Positions 51,586 to 61,412 of a stretch of 64,000 nt of DNA are shown here, piece after piece. The translations under genes and the position numbers were made by a program. The notes beneath the pieces were generated by a model. The model was not told the DNA's origin and did not search any database. It saw nothing but the letters and a program-made list of their open reading frames with translations. Position 1 is the stretch's first letter; each line of letters starts with the position of its first letter. This stretch comes from Chryseobacterium elymi (GTDB lineage Bacteria > Bacteroidota > Bacteroidia > Flavobacteriales > Weeksellaceae). The stretch covers positions 434,001 through 498,000 of the forward strand of contig NZ_QNUH01000001.1 in the NCBI RefSeq assembly GCF_003385495.1. Direction: 5' to 3'.

Positions 51586-53715
51586 TTATGATTTGCTTCC
51601 CATATCGGAAACTATATTCATTGCTTCCTGTAAGTATGGATCCTTTTTCAGATTTTTGATCCACATTTCAGATTTTTTCTTGAAAGCTTCGTCTTTTTTC
51701 TCCCTTTCCATTTCAGCCGGATACATCGTGAACTTAAGACCGTTCTCAAATTTGCTTAAAGCTTTGAATTTCTCGATTTGAGCTTTTCTCTGCTTCATCA
51801 GTTCATTGAACTTATTGATGTTAAGCGTAATGTTTTCTTCTTTATTCAACTTTTCTCTCCATTGGGCAGATTCAAGCAGAAGCTGATAGTTGCTGTTTTT
51901 AGCCATTCTGTCTGCACTTGCTTTTTCAAGAGCCTGAATATTGAAATAGTTCAGTTTCTGGAAATTAGTCGCAGGAATTTTATCCCAAGCCAAAGCAAAA
52001 TCATCATATCTTTCTCCTACTTCAGCATAGGTAAAGAAATCTTTCATCTGGATATCAGAAACAATCCCTTTTCTCTGTGTAGATTCTCCTGTGATTTTGT
52101 AGAACTTCTGAATTGTCAGCTTTAAAGATCCGAAATCATCCTCGGTATTTAAGAACCTGTTCAGGTCTACAAAGGTCTGTACAGTTCCTTTTCCGAAAGA
52201 CTGCGGAGAACCGATGATCATTGCTCTACCATAATCCTGCATTACACCGGCAAGAATCTCTGAAGCCGAGGCCGAAAGCTCATTCTGCATGATCACTAAC
52301 GGGCCTGTCCAGATCGGTGTCTCGTTTTTATTCTTTAAGGTCTGGATTTTTCCATTTCCATCTTTTACCTGTACATAAGGTCCTGCATCCATAAAAAGAC
52401 CCATAATATCACCAACTTCAGTCAATGATCCTCCTCCGTTGTTTCTAAGGTCAAGGACAATTCCTTCAATGTTCTGTCCTTTAAGTTTAATGATCTCATT
52501 TTTGATGTCATCGGAAGCATTTCTTCCTTTAGCATCCTCAAAATCAGCATTAAAGCTTGGAAGATTGATAAATCCGTACTTCTTTCCATTCGGAGAGTTT
52601 ACGACAATACTTCTTGCAAATGTATCTTCAATAGCAACTTCCTCACGGATCATTGTTACATCCTTGATGGTTCCGTCTTTTTTCTGAACCGTTAAGGTTA
52701 CGGGAGTTCCTTTTTCACCTCTGATAAGCCTTACAGCTTCATCAGAAAGCATTCCCACTACATTTACAGCATCATCCTTCGGTTTCGATTTTACTTTTAA
52801 AATCTTGTCGCCTTCAGAAAGCTGTTTAGACTTCCAGGCAGGCGCACCGATCGTTAGTGCTCCCAGGAAAAGGTTCCCTTTTTTCTCCTGAATAAGAGCT
52901 CCGATTCCGATGACTTTTCCGGTGAACTGGGTGTCAAAATCTTCCTTGTCTTTTGGAGAATAATAATTGGTATGGGGATCGAATACTTCTGTATACGCAT
53001 TCATATACACGGTAAACCAATCCATTTTCTTTCTTTTCTTGAATCTTGTGAAGGTATCTTTTACAAGATCTTTCACTTCATCAGTAGCTTTTTTGATCTT
53101 CTGATCCTGGTTAAGCGGCTGATATTTGATGGTATCTTTCAGCTTGTACTTCTGAACAGAGTCTTTCTTCTCTTTCTGAGCTTCTTCCTTACTGTTCATA
53201 GACTCAATCTCCTGAAGGATATTGTATTTAATATACTTTCTCCACTCGTTATACTGTTCCTGTTTATTGACAGGTACTTTTTTAAGCTTCGGCTCAAGAG
53301 TCAATGATTCATCTTCCTCAAGATTAATAGGCTTGCTGAAGATATCCTGAGTGATTTTATCTATTTCATCCACTCTCTGGTAAAGTCTGTCAATGGTAAG
53401 TTTGTAGAATATCAGATCTCCCTGGCTGATATAATCATCCAGTTTTGCTTCATGTTTGCTGAATTCATCCATATCCGACTGCAGGAAATATCTTTTAGCA
53501 GGATCTACCAGTTCGAAATAATGTTTATAAACGTCCTTGGAATAGGCATCATTGATTGGTTTCGGGCTGTAATGTAAATAAGAAAGTGTATTCTTTACGC
53601 TCACCATAATTGTCTGCATCTTTTCATCGTCATTCTTTGGCGAGTTGAAACAAAACATTAGACTTGTCAATGGAATTAAGAGTAAAAATTTATTCAGTTT
53701 GAAATTTTTCCACAT
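51586..53715 (-). CDS. prc: Tail-specific protease (S41A, carboxy-terminal processing)
   Basis: 709 residues, similar to E. coli Prc/Tsp, working in the periplasm. N-terminal signal/anchor (FLLLIPLTSLMFCF), PDZ domain about 255-345, and the catalytic Ser in QNELSASASEILAGV with Lys in SFGKGTVQTF (about 475 and 500). The helical N- and C-terminal parts match the long Tsp type, not the short CtpA type. It trims or degrades exported proteins. Confidence 0.93.
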   Translation of the reverse strand: MWKNFKLNKFLLLIPLTSLMFCFNSPKNDDEKMQTIMVSVKNTLSYLHYSPKPINDAYSKDVYKHYFELVDPAKRYFLQSDMDEFSKHEAKLDDYISQGDLIFYKLTIDRLYQRVDEIDKITQDIFSKPINLEEDESLTLEPKLKKVPVNKQEQYNEWRKYIKYNILQEIESMNSKEEAQKEKKDSVQKYKLKDTIKYQPLNQDQKIKKATDEVKDLVKDTFTRFKKRKKMDWFTVYMNAYTEVFDPHTNYYSPKDKEDFDTQFTGKVIGIGALIQEKKGNLFLGALTIGAPAWKSKQLSEGDKILKVKSKPKDDAVNVVGMLSDEAVRLIRGEKGTPVTLTVQKKDGTIKDVTMIREEVAIEDTFARSIVVNSPNGKKYGFINLPSFNADFEDAKGRNASDDIKNEIIKLKGQNIEGIVLDLRNNGGGSLTEVGDIMGLFMDAGPYVQVKDGNGKIQTLKNKNETPIWTGPLVIMQNELSASASEILAGVMQDYGRAMIIGSPQSFGKGTVQTFVDLNRFLNTEDDFGSLKLTIQKFYKITGESTQRKGIVSDIQMKDFFTYAEVGERYDDFALAWDKIPATNFQKLNYFNIQALEKASADRMAKNSNYQLLLESAQWREKLNKEENITLNINKFNELMKQRKAQIEKFKALSKFENGLKFTMYPAEMEREKKDEAFKKKSEMWIKNLKKDPYLQEAMNIVSDMGSKS

Positions 53716-53824
53716 AAACTGTCTTTATTTATTATTTTTTTTAAAATATTTACTACAATTAGTAGCAGCAATTAATTCGCTGTTACAAACTATCAAATTT
53801 AATACCTTATTTATAATTATCAGA

Positions 53825-53832
53825 TAGTTTTG
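53825..53832 (+). promoter_or_regulatory. -7 box of surE
   Basis: TAGTTTTG, 28 bases before the ATG at 53861. Confidence 0.5.
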
Positions 53833-53860
53833 AGTATTTTTGTTAAAATTTAATTTTTTT

Positions 53861-54631
53861 ATGGAAAGACCACTTATTCTGGTAACTAATGATGATGGAA
53901 TCACAGCACCTGGTATCAGAAATCTTATACAATTCATGAACGAAATAGGAGAAGTTATTGTTGTTGCACCCAACTCTCCCCAAAGTGGAAAAGGCCACGC
54001 TATTACAATCAATTCTACTTTAAGCTATGAAGAAGTAACGCTTGATGGACCACAAACAGACTATTCTTGTAGCGGAACTCCTGTTGACTGTGTAAAAATG
54101 GCTCTTGACAAAATTCTGACAAGACGTCCGGATATTGTCGTTTCAGGAATTAACCATGGAGCTAATTCTTCAATCAATGTGATCTATTCCGGAACGATGT
54201 CTGCTGCTGTAGAAGCTGGTGTGGAAGGAATTCCCGCTATCGGATTTTCTCTCCTGGATTTCAGCTGGGAAGCTGATTTTACCCAGGCAAAAGAACATAT
54301 TCAGAATATTGTAAGAAGAACTCTTGAAAACCCGATGCCGAAAGGAATTGTACTGAACGTCAATATTCCGAAATTAACTGCAGGAGAAATAAAGGGCATA
54401 AAGGTATGCAAGCAGGCCAACGCCAAATGGGAAGAGAGCTTTGACGAAAGAGTAAACCCTCATGGAAAGAAATATTATTGGCTCACAGGTTATTTCAACA
54501 ATATGGATGATTCTGAAGATGCTGACGAAACGGCATTGGCCAACGGGTATATTTCAATTGTTCCTGTAAAGTTCGACCTTACGGCTTATGAATATATGAA
54601 AACTCTTGAGGAAGTAATGAATTTTAACTGA
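53861..54631 (+). CDS. surE: 5'-nucleotidase SurE
   Basis: 256 residues. It removes phosphate from nucleoside monophosphates (and 3'-nucleotides). Motif LVTNDDGITAPG at the start with the metal-binding Asp pair, then VVAPNSPQSGKGHAIT, SCSGTPVDCVKMAL and SGINHGANSSINVIYSGTMSAA, all complete. The ATG at 53861 is chosen over a TTG seven codons before. The stop overlaps the next start by one base (TGATG). Confidence 0.95.
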   Translation: MERPLILVTNDDGITAPGIRNLIQFMNEIGEVIVVAPNSPQSGKGHAITINSTLSYEEVTLDGPQTDYSCSGTPVDCVKMALDKILTRRPDIVVSGINHGANSSINVIYSGTMSAAVEAGVEGIPAIGFSLLDFSWEADFTQAKEHIQNIVRRTLENPMPKGIVLNVNIPKLTAGEIKGIKVCKQANAKWEESFDERVNPHGKKYYWLTGYFNNMDDSEDADETALANGYISIVPVKFDLTAYEYMKTLEEVMNFN

Positions 54632-55296
54632 TGTACGGAAAGCTAGACAATCCTGTTTATCATTCACTTAATGAATATCACGAAAAGTTCTGCTTTAATT
54701 ATGGGGACACGAAATTTTATAACCCTGAAGTAGCCTCTTTTGGTGGAGCAGCAGTGATTTCAACAGCAGAAGATATTACAGAATATGCAAAGATCTGTGA
54801 TGATTTTCTTATTTTCGGAACCCGTCCTGATCTGGGAAACTTAAAAACGGATCTGTCGCAACTTGTCTGTGATCAGTATGTTCTGGAAAATCCCATTCAG
54901 AGTGATCTGACTGAGGAAATTATTGAACTGAAAGAAAATAATTATGGTGAGCTTCTGGCATTTGTAATGAAATTCTATCCTTATTATTTTAAAACAAGGA
55001 CACCTGAGTTGGGCCGTTATTTCGGAATCTTTAAGGAAAGTAAATTAGTTGCAGTAACGGGCGAGAGAATGCAGATGAACGATATGACGGAGGTAAGCGC
55101 TGTGATCACAGATACAGATCATCTGGGAAAAGGTTTGGCTAAACAATTGGTGACTTTTGTGTCCGGGAAAATATTTGAAAACGGAAAAACACCTTTCCTG
55201 CACGTTGCAGAAAGCAATACCGGAGCTAAAATGCTGTATGAAAAGCTTGGCTTTATGCATAGAGGAACGATAAACTTATGGGGCGTGAAAAGATAA
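54631..55296 (+). CDS. GNAT-family acetyltransferase, FR47-like
   Basis: 221 residues. The N-terminal half is unlike the usual GNAT and probably a second, decayed GNAT fold; the C-terminal half holds YFGIFKESKLVAVTGERMQMNDMTEVSAVITDTDHLGKGLAKQLVTFV, the acetyl-CoA loop being HLGKGLAK, and NTGAKMLYEKLGFMHRG. Substrate unknown. Coupled to surE. Confidence 0.82.
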   Translation: MYGKLDNPVYHSLNEYHEKFCFNYGDTKFYNPEVASFGGAAVISTAEDITEYAKICDDFLIFGTRPDLGNLKTDLSQLVCDQYVLENPIQSDLTEEIIELKENNYGELLAFVMKFYPYYFKTRTPELGRYFGIFKESKLVAVTGERMQMNDMTEVSAVITDTDHLGKGLAKQLVTFVSGKIFENGKTPFLHVAESNTGAKMLYEKLGFMHRGTINLWGVKR

Positions 55297-55383
55297 TTTC
55301 CCGCCCTTTTTATTATTTCACAAATTTAACCGATGATTGAGCATAAAAATCTGTGGAATCTGGTAAATCTGCGGTAAATCATT

Positions 55384-56787
55384 TTAAAACAAAACCTTAT
55401 CCTCTTTTCTCAATTCCTCAAGGTATTTAATTTTATCATCCCTGTAAAACAAATTCATTGTCTCGAAAGGAATCATCTTTAAATCTTTATTGACAATGTG
55501 AACACAGGATTTTTTGATAGCACGCACATCAAAATCATGAGCATCCATAAAATTCATAATGATAATTCTGAAGAGATTATCATAGTCTAAATTCGGAGCC
55601 GAAACTTCCGGAAGACAGCATAATAACTGGTTTACTTTAGGCTGAACTTTATCTACAGAAATTCCGGTGCTGAAAATATCCAAAAGCTGCATCTGCAGCC
55701 CCGCATCCTGTTCATAAACGATGGTATTTTTCGTTTCATTATTCAGCAAATCAGCCGGATTGATATATCGTGTAAGGGGAATGGTTTCCCCTTCAAGTTT
55801 AAGGATATAGCCCATCGCCAAAGCATCAGGATTACACGGAACTGGAATAATATCATCGCTATTCAGAAGCGGAAACTGATTTAAAATTTCCTGCCTTACT
55901 TCTGTTAAGGTAATTTTTTCGTGTGCAGAATCTTCCCTGTTTCTTCCGGCTACTTCAACGGGCTGAAAGGTAATCCCACGGACGCATTTCTGTTTTAAGG
56001 CAAAATCAATCAATTTTCCAATCTCGTCGATATTTTTTCCTTTCTGAAGAACGATAACCAAAGTCGTGGAAAGATTTAATTCATTTAGTTTTTCCAAAGC
56101 TTTCATACGGACATTCGTCAAATCTTTTCCTCTGAAATCTTCCAAAACTTCAGGTTTAAAAGAATCAAACTGAAGATAAATCTCAAATTCCGGAGCGTAA
56201 GTCGCCAATTTTTCTGCAAAACCGGGATCATTTGCAATACGGATTCCGTTGGTATTGAGCATCAAATGCTTAATCGGTTTGGATTTGGCAATATCCATAA
56301 TTTTAAAAAATTCAGGATGAATGGTAGGCTCACCGCCACTGATCTGCACAACATCCGGCTCTCCCTCGTTTTTAACAATGGTATCAAACATGGCTTCAAT
56401 CTGCTCCAAACTCCTGTGACTGCCATAATGTGGTGACGACATCGCATAACAGGTGGGGCACGTCAGATTACACCGGTCGGTAACTTCCACAATGGAAAGA
56501 CAGCTGTGCTGCTCATGATCTACACATAAACCGCAATCGTACGGACAGCCATATTCCACATCAGTTCCGAAATGAACGGGCATTTCAGAGGCTTTATTGT
56601 AGTTCCTGATATTTTTGTAGTACTGAACATCTGAAGCAATCATGGTCTTAAAAAAACCATGATCCGGACATCTTTTGGTCATAAAAACCGCCTCATCTTC
56701 AATAATGATCTTCGCGCCTACCCTTTTCAGGCATTCCGGACAAAGACTGATGGTATAATCGTAGTACGTATAATTTCTTACCGGCAT
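55384..56787 (-). CDS. Radical SAM protein of the MJ0619/tetraether-synthase type
   Basis: 467 residues. The N-terminus has a rubredoxin-like metal site (C16, C19, C40 in CPEC and CPDHG). GCPYDCGLC (C81, C85, C88) and C96 likely bind an auxiliary cluster, and CNLTCPTC (C106, C110, C113) is the radical SAM CX3CX2C. GGEP follows at 151-154, and more Cys lie in VPCNPDA, LCCLPE (390, 391) and KSC (428). This layout is that of MJ0619-like enzymes, which include the archaeal lipid cross-linking tetraether synthase. It ends an operon with an Lgt-like protein, so a lipid substrate is a fair guess. Confidence 0.85.
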   Translation of the reverse strand: MPVRNYTYYDYTISLCPECLKRVGAKIIIEDEAVFMTKRCPDHGFFKTMIASDVQYYKNIRNYNKASEMPVHFGTDVEYGCPYDCGLCVDHEQHSCLSIVEVTDRCNLTCPTCYAMSSPHYGSHRSLEQIEAMFDTIVKNEGEPDVVQISGGEPTIHPEFFKIMDIAKSKPIKHLMLNTNGIRIANDPGFAEKLATYAPEFEIYLQFDSFKPEVLEDFRGKDLTNVRMKALEKLNELNLSTTLVIVLQKGKNIDEIGKLIDFALKQKCVRGITFQPVEVAGRNREDSAHEKITLTEVRQEILNQFPLLNSDDIIPVPCNPDALAMGYILKLEGETIPLTRYINPADLLNNETKNTIVYEQDAGLQMQLLDIFSTGISVDKVQPKVNQLLCCLPEVSAPNLDYDNLFRIIIMNFMDAHDFDVRAIKKSCVHIVNKDLKMIPFETMNLFYRDDKIKYLEELRKEDKVLF

Positions 56788-56799
56788 AATTTCAATTTT

Positions 56800-57033
56800 T
56801 TACATTCCCCCACAAACAAAGCCACTGATCAGACCACAAATCAACAAAGAAATCAGCATCGTCTGCCAAAACTGCTTTTTTGTAAATTTCTTATCGTTAT
56901 TCCATTCGTAAATGACTTTTGCTATTACAGTTACAAATAATGAAGCTACTAAAGCAATTACGATGATTATTCCTATAATCATCACAACCAATCCACCGAG
57001 GTTACCAACTTCCAGAAGTGTCAGCATTTTCAT
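56800..57033 (-). CDS. Small two-helix membrane protein of the radical SAM operon
   Basis: 77 residues with two membrane helices (GGLVVMIIGIIIVIALVASLFVTVIAKVI and TMLISLLICGLISGFVCGG) joined by a short basic loop (WNNDKKFTKKQF). No known motif; a final Cys in the second helix. Two bases after the Lgt-like gene and twelve before the radical SAM gene. Confidence 0.75.
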   Translation of the reverse strand: MKMLTLLEVGNLGGLVVMIIGIIIVIALVASLFVTVIAKVIYEWNNDKKFTKKQFWQTMLISLLICGLISGFVCGGM

Positions 57034-57035
57034 AA

Positions 57036-57770
57036 TTAATATTTTTGTGTTTTAATCTTATAAATGTAATAAATAATCACCGAAAGACAGACCAGTTGAA
57101 TTGTCCCTAAATTTCCAATGATATCAATTTTAGGCTTAATAAAATCTAAAAAGAATCTGAATGTAAAATAACTGAGCATAAATAGCTGAAAAATAAAGCC
57201 TGAAGGATATTTATGTTTTTTCTCAACGATTTTTAAACAAATCCATAAAATAATCAGAAAACCAATCTCATACAATGCAACAGGATGTCTTAAATATTCA
57301 TCACCAAGATGCATTCCGAATATTGAAGTGGTGGGTAACCCGTAAGTTTCTTCGTGAATTCCGGTTAGAAAACAGCCGATTCTGCCAATAATTATGGCTA
57401 AAATTAAAGGGTAAACAATCAAATCACCGGTACTTTCTTTGTGGCTTACTATCTTTTTTGCCCATTCAACTCCAATCAGTCCAAAAGCTAAGCCGCCAAC
57501 AATGGTATTATTGGTCCAAAACCTTTTAAAGCTGAAATTTCCGAATAAAACATAAGGATTTTCAAGGTTTCCGATGAGCTTTGAACCGATTAAGGCCCCT
57601 GCCGTTGCCCCGATAAGAATTGCTGCTGAAGTATTGAAAGAGAGTTTTTCGGTTGATTTTCTTTTTAGATAAAAATAAAAGCGCATCCCAAGAAAAATAC
57701 CCAGTGTTTCAAATACAGGATGTGAAAGAACTGTTTTACCGAAAATCTGAAAAGTAACAGGGAAATCCAT
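57036..57770 (-). CDS. Lgt-like membrane protein lacking the catalytic His
   Basis: 244 residues, about seven membrane helices. The fold of prolipoprotein diacylglyceryl transferase is clear: GKTVLSHPVFETLGIFLGMRFYFYL, IIIGRIGCFLTGIHEETYG (Arg as in the GRxGNF motif, but Asn replaced by Cys) and RHPVALYEIG for HPTQLYE. The essential HGGL of Lgt is IVGGL here (residues 90-94), so the His is lost. It is therefore most likely not the housekeeping Lgt but a relative binding phospholipid or lipoprotein, working with the two genes after it. Confidence 0.8.
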   Translation of the reverse strand: MDFPVTFQIFGKTVLSHPVFETLGIFLGMRFYFYLKRKSTEKLSFNTSAAILIGATAGALIGSKLIGNLENPYVLFGNFSFKRFWTNNTIVGGLAFGLIGVEWAKKIVSHKESTGDLIVYPLILAIIIGRIGCFLTGIHEETYGLPTTSIFGMHLGDEYLRHPVALYEIGFLIILWICLKIVEKKHKYPSGFIFQLFMLSYFTFRFFLDFIKPKIDIIGNLGTIQLVCLSVIIYYIYKIKTQKY

Positions 57771-57775
57771 CCTTT

Positions 57776-57783
57776 CAAAAGTA
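57776..57783 (-). promoter_or_regulatory. -7 box of the Lgt-like/radical SAM operon
   Basis: Minus strand TACTTTTG, only five bases before the ATG, which would make the transcript almost leaderless if this box is used. Confidence 0.4.
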
Positions 57784-57841
57784 GTATATTTAAGTTAAAT
57801 TACTAATTTTAATTTTTTAAACAACAAATAAATTCACCAAA

Positions 57842-58882
57842 ATGCGAATAGAAAATGATATAAAGCTAGGTTTTAAAGATGTTATGTTCAGACCCAAACG
57901 TTCTACTTTAAAATCCCGCTCAGAAGTGGATCTTGAAAGAGAATTTACCTTCAAACACACGAAAAAGAAATGGAGAGGCGTTCCCCTGATTGCCGCCAAT
58001 ATGGATACGGTAGGGACTTTTGAAATGGCGATAGAACTGGCCAAAGATAAGATTATTACAGCCGTTCATAAGCATTATACTCCTGAAGAATGGAGCCGGT
58101 TTCTGGACAGCCAGCCGGAAAGTATTTACCAGTATATCGCATTGAGTACCGGTACCGGCCAGGCGGATGAAGAAAAACTTAAAACGATCCTCGAAAAGCA
58201 CCCAAAAATTGAGTTTTTGTGCATCGATGTAGCGAATGGTTATTCTGAGCATTTCGTTGGATTTGTGAAGAAGGCAAGGGCCAATTTTCCTGATAAGATC
58301 ATTATGGCAGGAAATGTAGTGACGGGAGAAATGGTGGAAGAGCTTCTTCTTGTGGGCGCTGACATCATCAAAGTAGGTATCGGGCCTGGTTCAGTATGTA
58401 CAACAAGGGTGAAGACCGGAGTTGGCTATCCTCAGCTTTCTGCGATTATTGAGTGTTCTGATGCTGCTCACGGTCTTGGAGGGCATATTATTGCAGATGG
58501 AGGCTGTAAGGTTCCGGGAGATGTGGCTAAAGCTTTTGGCGGAGGCGCAGATTTTGTAATGCTGGGCGGAATGTTTGCCGGTCATGATGAAAGCGGCGGC
58601 GAAATCATTGAAGAAAATGGTAAAAAATACCGTTTGTTCTATGGTATGAGTTCAAAAACAGCTATGGATAAACATTCGGGAGGCGTGGCAGAATACCGGG
58701 CTTCGGAAGGAAAAACGGTGAAAGCAGCTTATAAAGGCCCTGTTTCGGAAACGGTGAAAGATATTTTGGGCGGCGTTCGTTCTACATGTACTTATGTAGG
58801 AGCTTCCAAACTGAAGGAATTGTCTAAGAGGACTACTTTTATCCGGGTTCAGGAACAGGAGAACCAGATTTTTAAAGATTAA
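57842..58882 (+). CDS. guaC: GMP reductase
   Basis: 346 residues. It turns GMP into IMP with [30 protein letters not shown] is the GuaC start, [16 protein letters not shown] follows, and the catalytic Cys is in [23 protein letters not shown] (about 180). [13 protein letters not shown] and [15 protein letters not shown] end the fold; these separate it from IMP dehydrogenase, which would have CBS domains. Confidence 0.95.
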   Translation: MRIENDIKLGFKDVMFRPKRSTLKSRSEVDLEREFTFKHTKKKWRGVPLIAANMDTVGTFEMAIELAKDKIITAVHKHYTPEEWSRFLDSQPESIYQYIALSTGTGQADEEKLKTILEKHPKIEFLCIDVANGYSEHFVGFVKKARANFPDKIIMAGNVVTGEMVEELLLVGADIIKVGIGPGSVCTTRVKTGVGYPQLSAIIECSDAAHGLGGHIIADGGCKVPGDVAKAFGGGADFVMLGGMFAGHDESGGEIIEENGKKYRLFYGMSSKTAMDKHSGGVAEYRASEGKTVKAAYKGPVSETVKDILGGVRSTCTYVGASKLKELSKRTTFIRVQEQENQIFKD

Positions 58883-58934
58883 AATAGGCTCTCGCAGATG
58901 GAGCAGATTTTTATTTTTAATCCCAGTAGAAATA

Positions 58935-58969
58935 AAAACCGGCTGTACATCACTTGTACAGCCGGTTTT
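58935..58969. terminator. Bidirectional terminator between guaC and fabG
   Basis: Perfect 15-base arms AAAACCGGCTGTACA and TGTACAGCCGGTTTT, loop TCACT. Confidence 0.9.
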
Positions 58970-58982
58970 GTTTGTTTTAGTA

Positions 58983-59729
58983 TTAAGTCAGCATTCCGCC
59001 GTCTACGTTCAGGGTTTGTCCTGTGATGTAAGAAGACATTTCGCTTCCCAGGAAGATACAAGCATTGGCAACGTCTTTGGTCTGTCCTGCTCTTTTCATC
59101 GGAATCCTGTCTCTCCATGCCTGAAGGGTTTTCTCATCCAGATCTGCTGTCATTTCAGTTTCAGTAAATCCTGGAGCAACTGCGTTACATCTTATATTTC
59201 TTGATCCCAGCTCCAATGCGATAGATTTTGTAAATCCTATTACTCCGGCTTTAGAAGCTGCATAATTGGACTGTCCCGGATTTCCGCTGATTCCAACTAC
59301 TGAAGTCATATTGATAATAGATCCTGACTTAGCTTTCATCATCGGCTTAATCACCGCTTTCGTAAGGTTAAATACAGAATCCAGATTGATTCTCATTACC
59401 TGATCCCAGTCTTCTTTAGACATTCTCAACAGCAGGTTATCTCTGGTGATTCCGGCATTGTTGATCAGAATATCGATCTTTCCGAACTCTTCCATTACAT
59501 CGTCGATTAATTTTTGAGCTGCATCGTAATCTGATGCGTCAGACTGATATCCTTTGATCTGGGTTACAGAACTTAAAGCCGCCTCTAATGCTTGAGCTTT
59601 GTCTACAGAACCGGCATAGGTAAATGCTACTTTTGCACCCTGTTCAGCGTACATTTCAGCAATTTTTTTTCCGATTCCTCTTGTAGCTCCGGTAATTAGT
59701 GCTACCTTTCCTTCTAATAGTTTCATCAT
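58983..59729 (-). CDS. fabG: 3-oxoacyl-[ACP] reductase
   Basis: 248 residues. It reduces 3-oxoacyl-ACP with NADPH in fatty acid synthesis. Short-chain dehydrogenase: ALITGATRGIGKKIAEMYAEQG (cofactor site), NNAGITRDNLLLRM, catalytic Ser in NMTSVVGISGNPGQ and YAASKAGVIGFTK (Tyr and Lys), then NAVAPGFTETEMT. Start ATG at 59729; the leader upstream is about 80 bases with a small CCGT/ACGG hairpin. Confidence 0.95.
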   Translation of the reverse strand: MMKLLEGKVALITGATRGIGKKIAEMYAEQGAKVAFTYAGSVDKAQALEAALSSVTQIKGYQSDASDYDAAQKLIDDVMEEFGKIDILINNAGITRDNLLLRMSKEDWDQVMRINLDSVFNLTKAVIKPMMKAKSGSIINMTSVVGISGNPGQSNYAASKAGVIGFTKSIALELGSRNIRCNAVAPGFTETEMTADLDEKTLQAWRDRIPMKRAGQTKDVANACIFLGSEMSSYITGQTLNVDGGMLT

Positions 59730-59819
59730 ATCTCTTGATAATTATATTCTTGGTAAATACTTCCGTCTTTAAAAAACGGCAATTTAACATATTTAATTTT
59801 ATACTAATTAAGCAGTCCG

Positions 59820-59827
59820 CAAAGATA
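59820..59827 (-). promoter_or_regulatory. -7 box of fabG
   Basis: Minus strand TATCTTTG, 90 bases before the ATG; gives a long leader. Confidence 0.45.
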
Positions 59828-59898
59828 TTATAAATTGTTATTCAATGCATTTCAAATCATCAAATTAGTGAAATTTTTTCGCTGTTTTTTATCATATT

Positions 59899-61407
59899 CT
59901 ACAGACGGCTGCCGCTGTTTTTAAATCTTGTAAAATAAAGAATATCTGTTTTTTTATCTTTCTCCAGTTTCAAAACTTCCTTCTGCCAGTAATACTTATC
60001 ATAAATAACATCTTTCAAAGGCTCGTTCTGAAAATTCACAACACCATATTTATCCTGCTTTTTTACGACAATTTCATTCTCAGAATTTTCAAATACAATA
60101 ATGTCATCGTAGATAAAAGGAACAACCTCTTTTCCTTTTTCATCAATTATTCCGTACAAATTATTTTTGTTTCTGCAGACTACCGGTTTTGAATACAGGT
60201 TAAAAATATTGAAAAAATCCGGCTCCTGCTCTTTGATAAAAACTATATCTTTCAGAACAGAAACTGACTTATCGAGCACAGAGAACCTATAGTAGCTGTC
60301 CTGCTTTTTAATGATAAGATGCTCCGGATAGAAAGCAATGATTTGTGTATTTTCCTCCAAAATATCCTTCAAATCTTTATCCAGAAATTTTTCTTCTTTT
60401 CCTTTTTTAAGATAAATGAAGTCTTTTCCTGAAATACGGAAACTTTGTACAAAATCATATTCCTGGGGAACAATACGATCTCCCTGAAGGTTCACAATTC
60501 CTGATTTCTTTAACAGATCACTGTAAACACTGAAAAGATTATTGAATAACGGCGTTAAATACTTGAAATTAGCTGGATATAGCTTTTTATCTTTTTTACT
60601 AAAAACAGTTGCTTTTCCTTTTTTCCTGAAATAAATATATTCTTTTGCCCCAAAATATTCCGGTGAAGCATCATCATAAATCTCATCGGCAAGAATATTT
60701 TCTTCGGTATCAATCAAACCGTATTTTCCTGTCGTCTTATTTTTGGTAATCAGAAAAGGATAAGAGGTTAAATCGTAGATGTATTTTGAAAATTTGTGCA
60801 GCGTCTCTCCGTTTTTCCCTATAACCTCACTCTGACTATCTTCATTGATGATCAGCGCTTTATCATTTTCAAAGTGATAATCTCCTTTAAACTCCCGGTT
60901 GCTGATCTGTTTTCCTTCAAGATCATATAAAAACCAACTTTTATCTTGCAATACAAAAAAACGGTCTTCTGCTACGAACCGAATCCTGTCAGAAAAAGGA
61001 ATGATCTGTTTTCCGTTATAATCATAAACGGCCTCTTTCCCCCCTTTTGAAGAAATGATACATTTTTTGCTGAGCCAGGGAGTATTAAAACTCTGGTCAT
61101 CTAAAGGAAGGAATTCGTTTCCTTTTTCATCAATAATGGCAGATTTCGTTTTATAACTGGATTCTCTTGAAGTAAGAATGAATCGGTTTTTAAATATATG
61201 TGAAATACTGTGAGGAGATTCAAACGTAATATTTCCCAATGAATCTACAACGTTTTCTTTCTTATTTTTTGAATCGTAAGCCGTTCCATAGCCTTCTGAA
61301 TAAGAATGAACTTCCATCCCTGTTTTTTTTGACAAAAGAATCTTGGTATACTGATTGGTCTGAGCCATACACACGGACGAAGACAGTGCAAAAACTAACT
61401 TTTTCAA
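59899..61407 (-). CDS. Exported WG-repeat protein
   Basis: 502 residues. A short signal-like start (KLVFALSSSVCMAQ) and many repeats of the WG/KWG form: KYGLIDTEENILADEIYDDA, SGIVNLQGDRIVPQEYDFV, LYGIIDEKGKEVVPFIYDDI, KYGVVNFQNEPLKDVIYDK. These are beta-hairpin units with Asp/Gly turns, function unknown. The start codon is a TTG at 61407, five bases after the rsmI stop; no ATG in frame is near. Confidence 0.82.
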   Translation of the reverse strand: MKKLVFALSSSVCMAQTNQYTKILLSKKTGMEVHSYSEGYGTAYDSKNKKENVVDSLGNITFESPHSISHIFKNRFILTSRESSYKTKSAIIDEKGNEFLPLDDQSFNTPWLSKKCIISSKGGKEAVYDYNGKQIIPFSDRIRFVAEDRFFVLQDKSWFLYDLEGKQISNREFKGDYHFENDKALIINEDSQSEVIGKNGETLHKFSKYIYDLTSYPFLITKNKTTGKYGLIDTEENILADEIYDDASPEYFGAKEYIYFRKKGKATVFSKKDKKLYPANFKYLTPLFNNLFSVYSDLLKKSGIVNLQGDRIVPQEYDFVQSFRISGKDFIYLKKGKEEKFLDKDLKDILEENTQIIAFYPEHLIIKKQDSYYRFSVLDKSVSVLKDIVFIKEQEPDFFNIFNLYSKPVVCRNKNNLYGIIDEKGKEVVPFIYDDIIVFENSENEIVVKKQDKYGVVNFQNEPLKDVIYDKYYWQKEVLKLEKDKKTDILYFTRFKNSGSRL

Positions 61408-61412
61408 TGAAT

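Noticed and set aside
57036..57770. Housekeeping lgt
   Set aside because: The HGGL His and the Asn of GRxGNF are missing, so it is more likely a paralogue.
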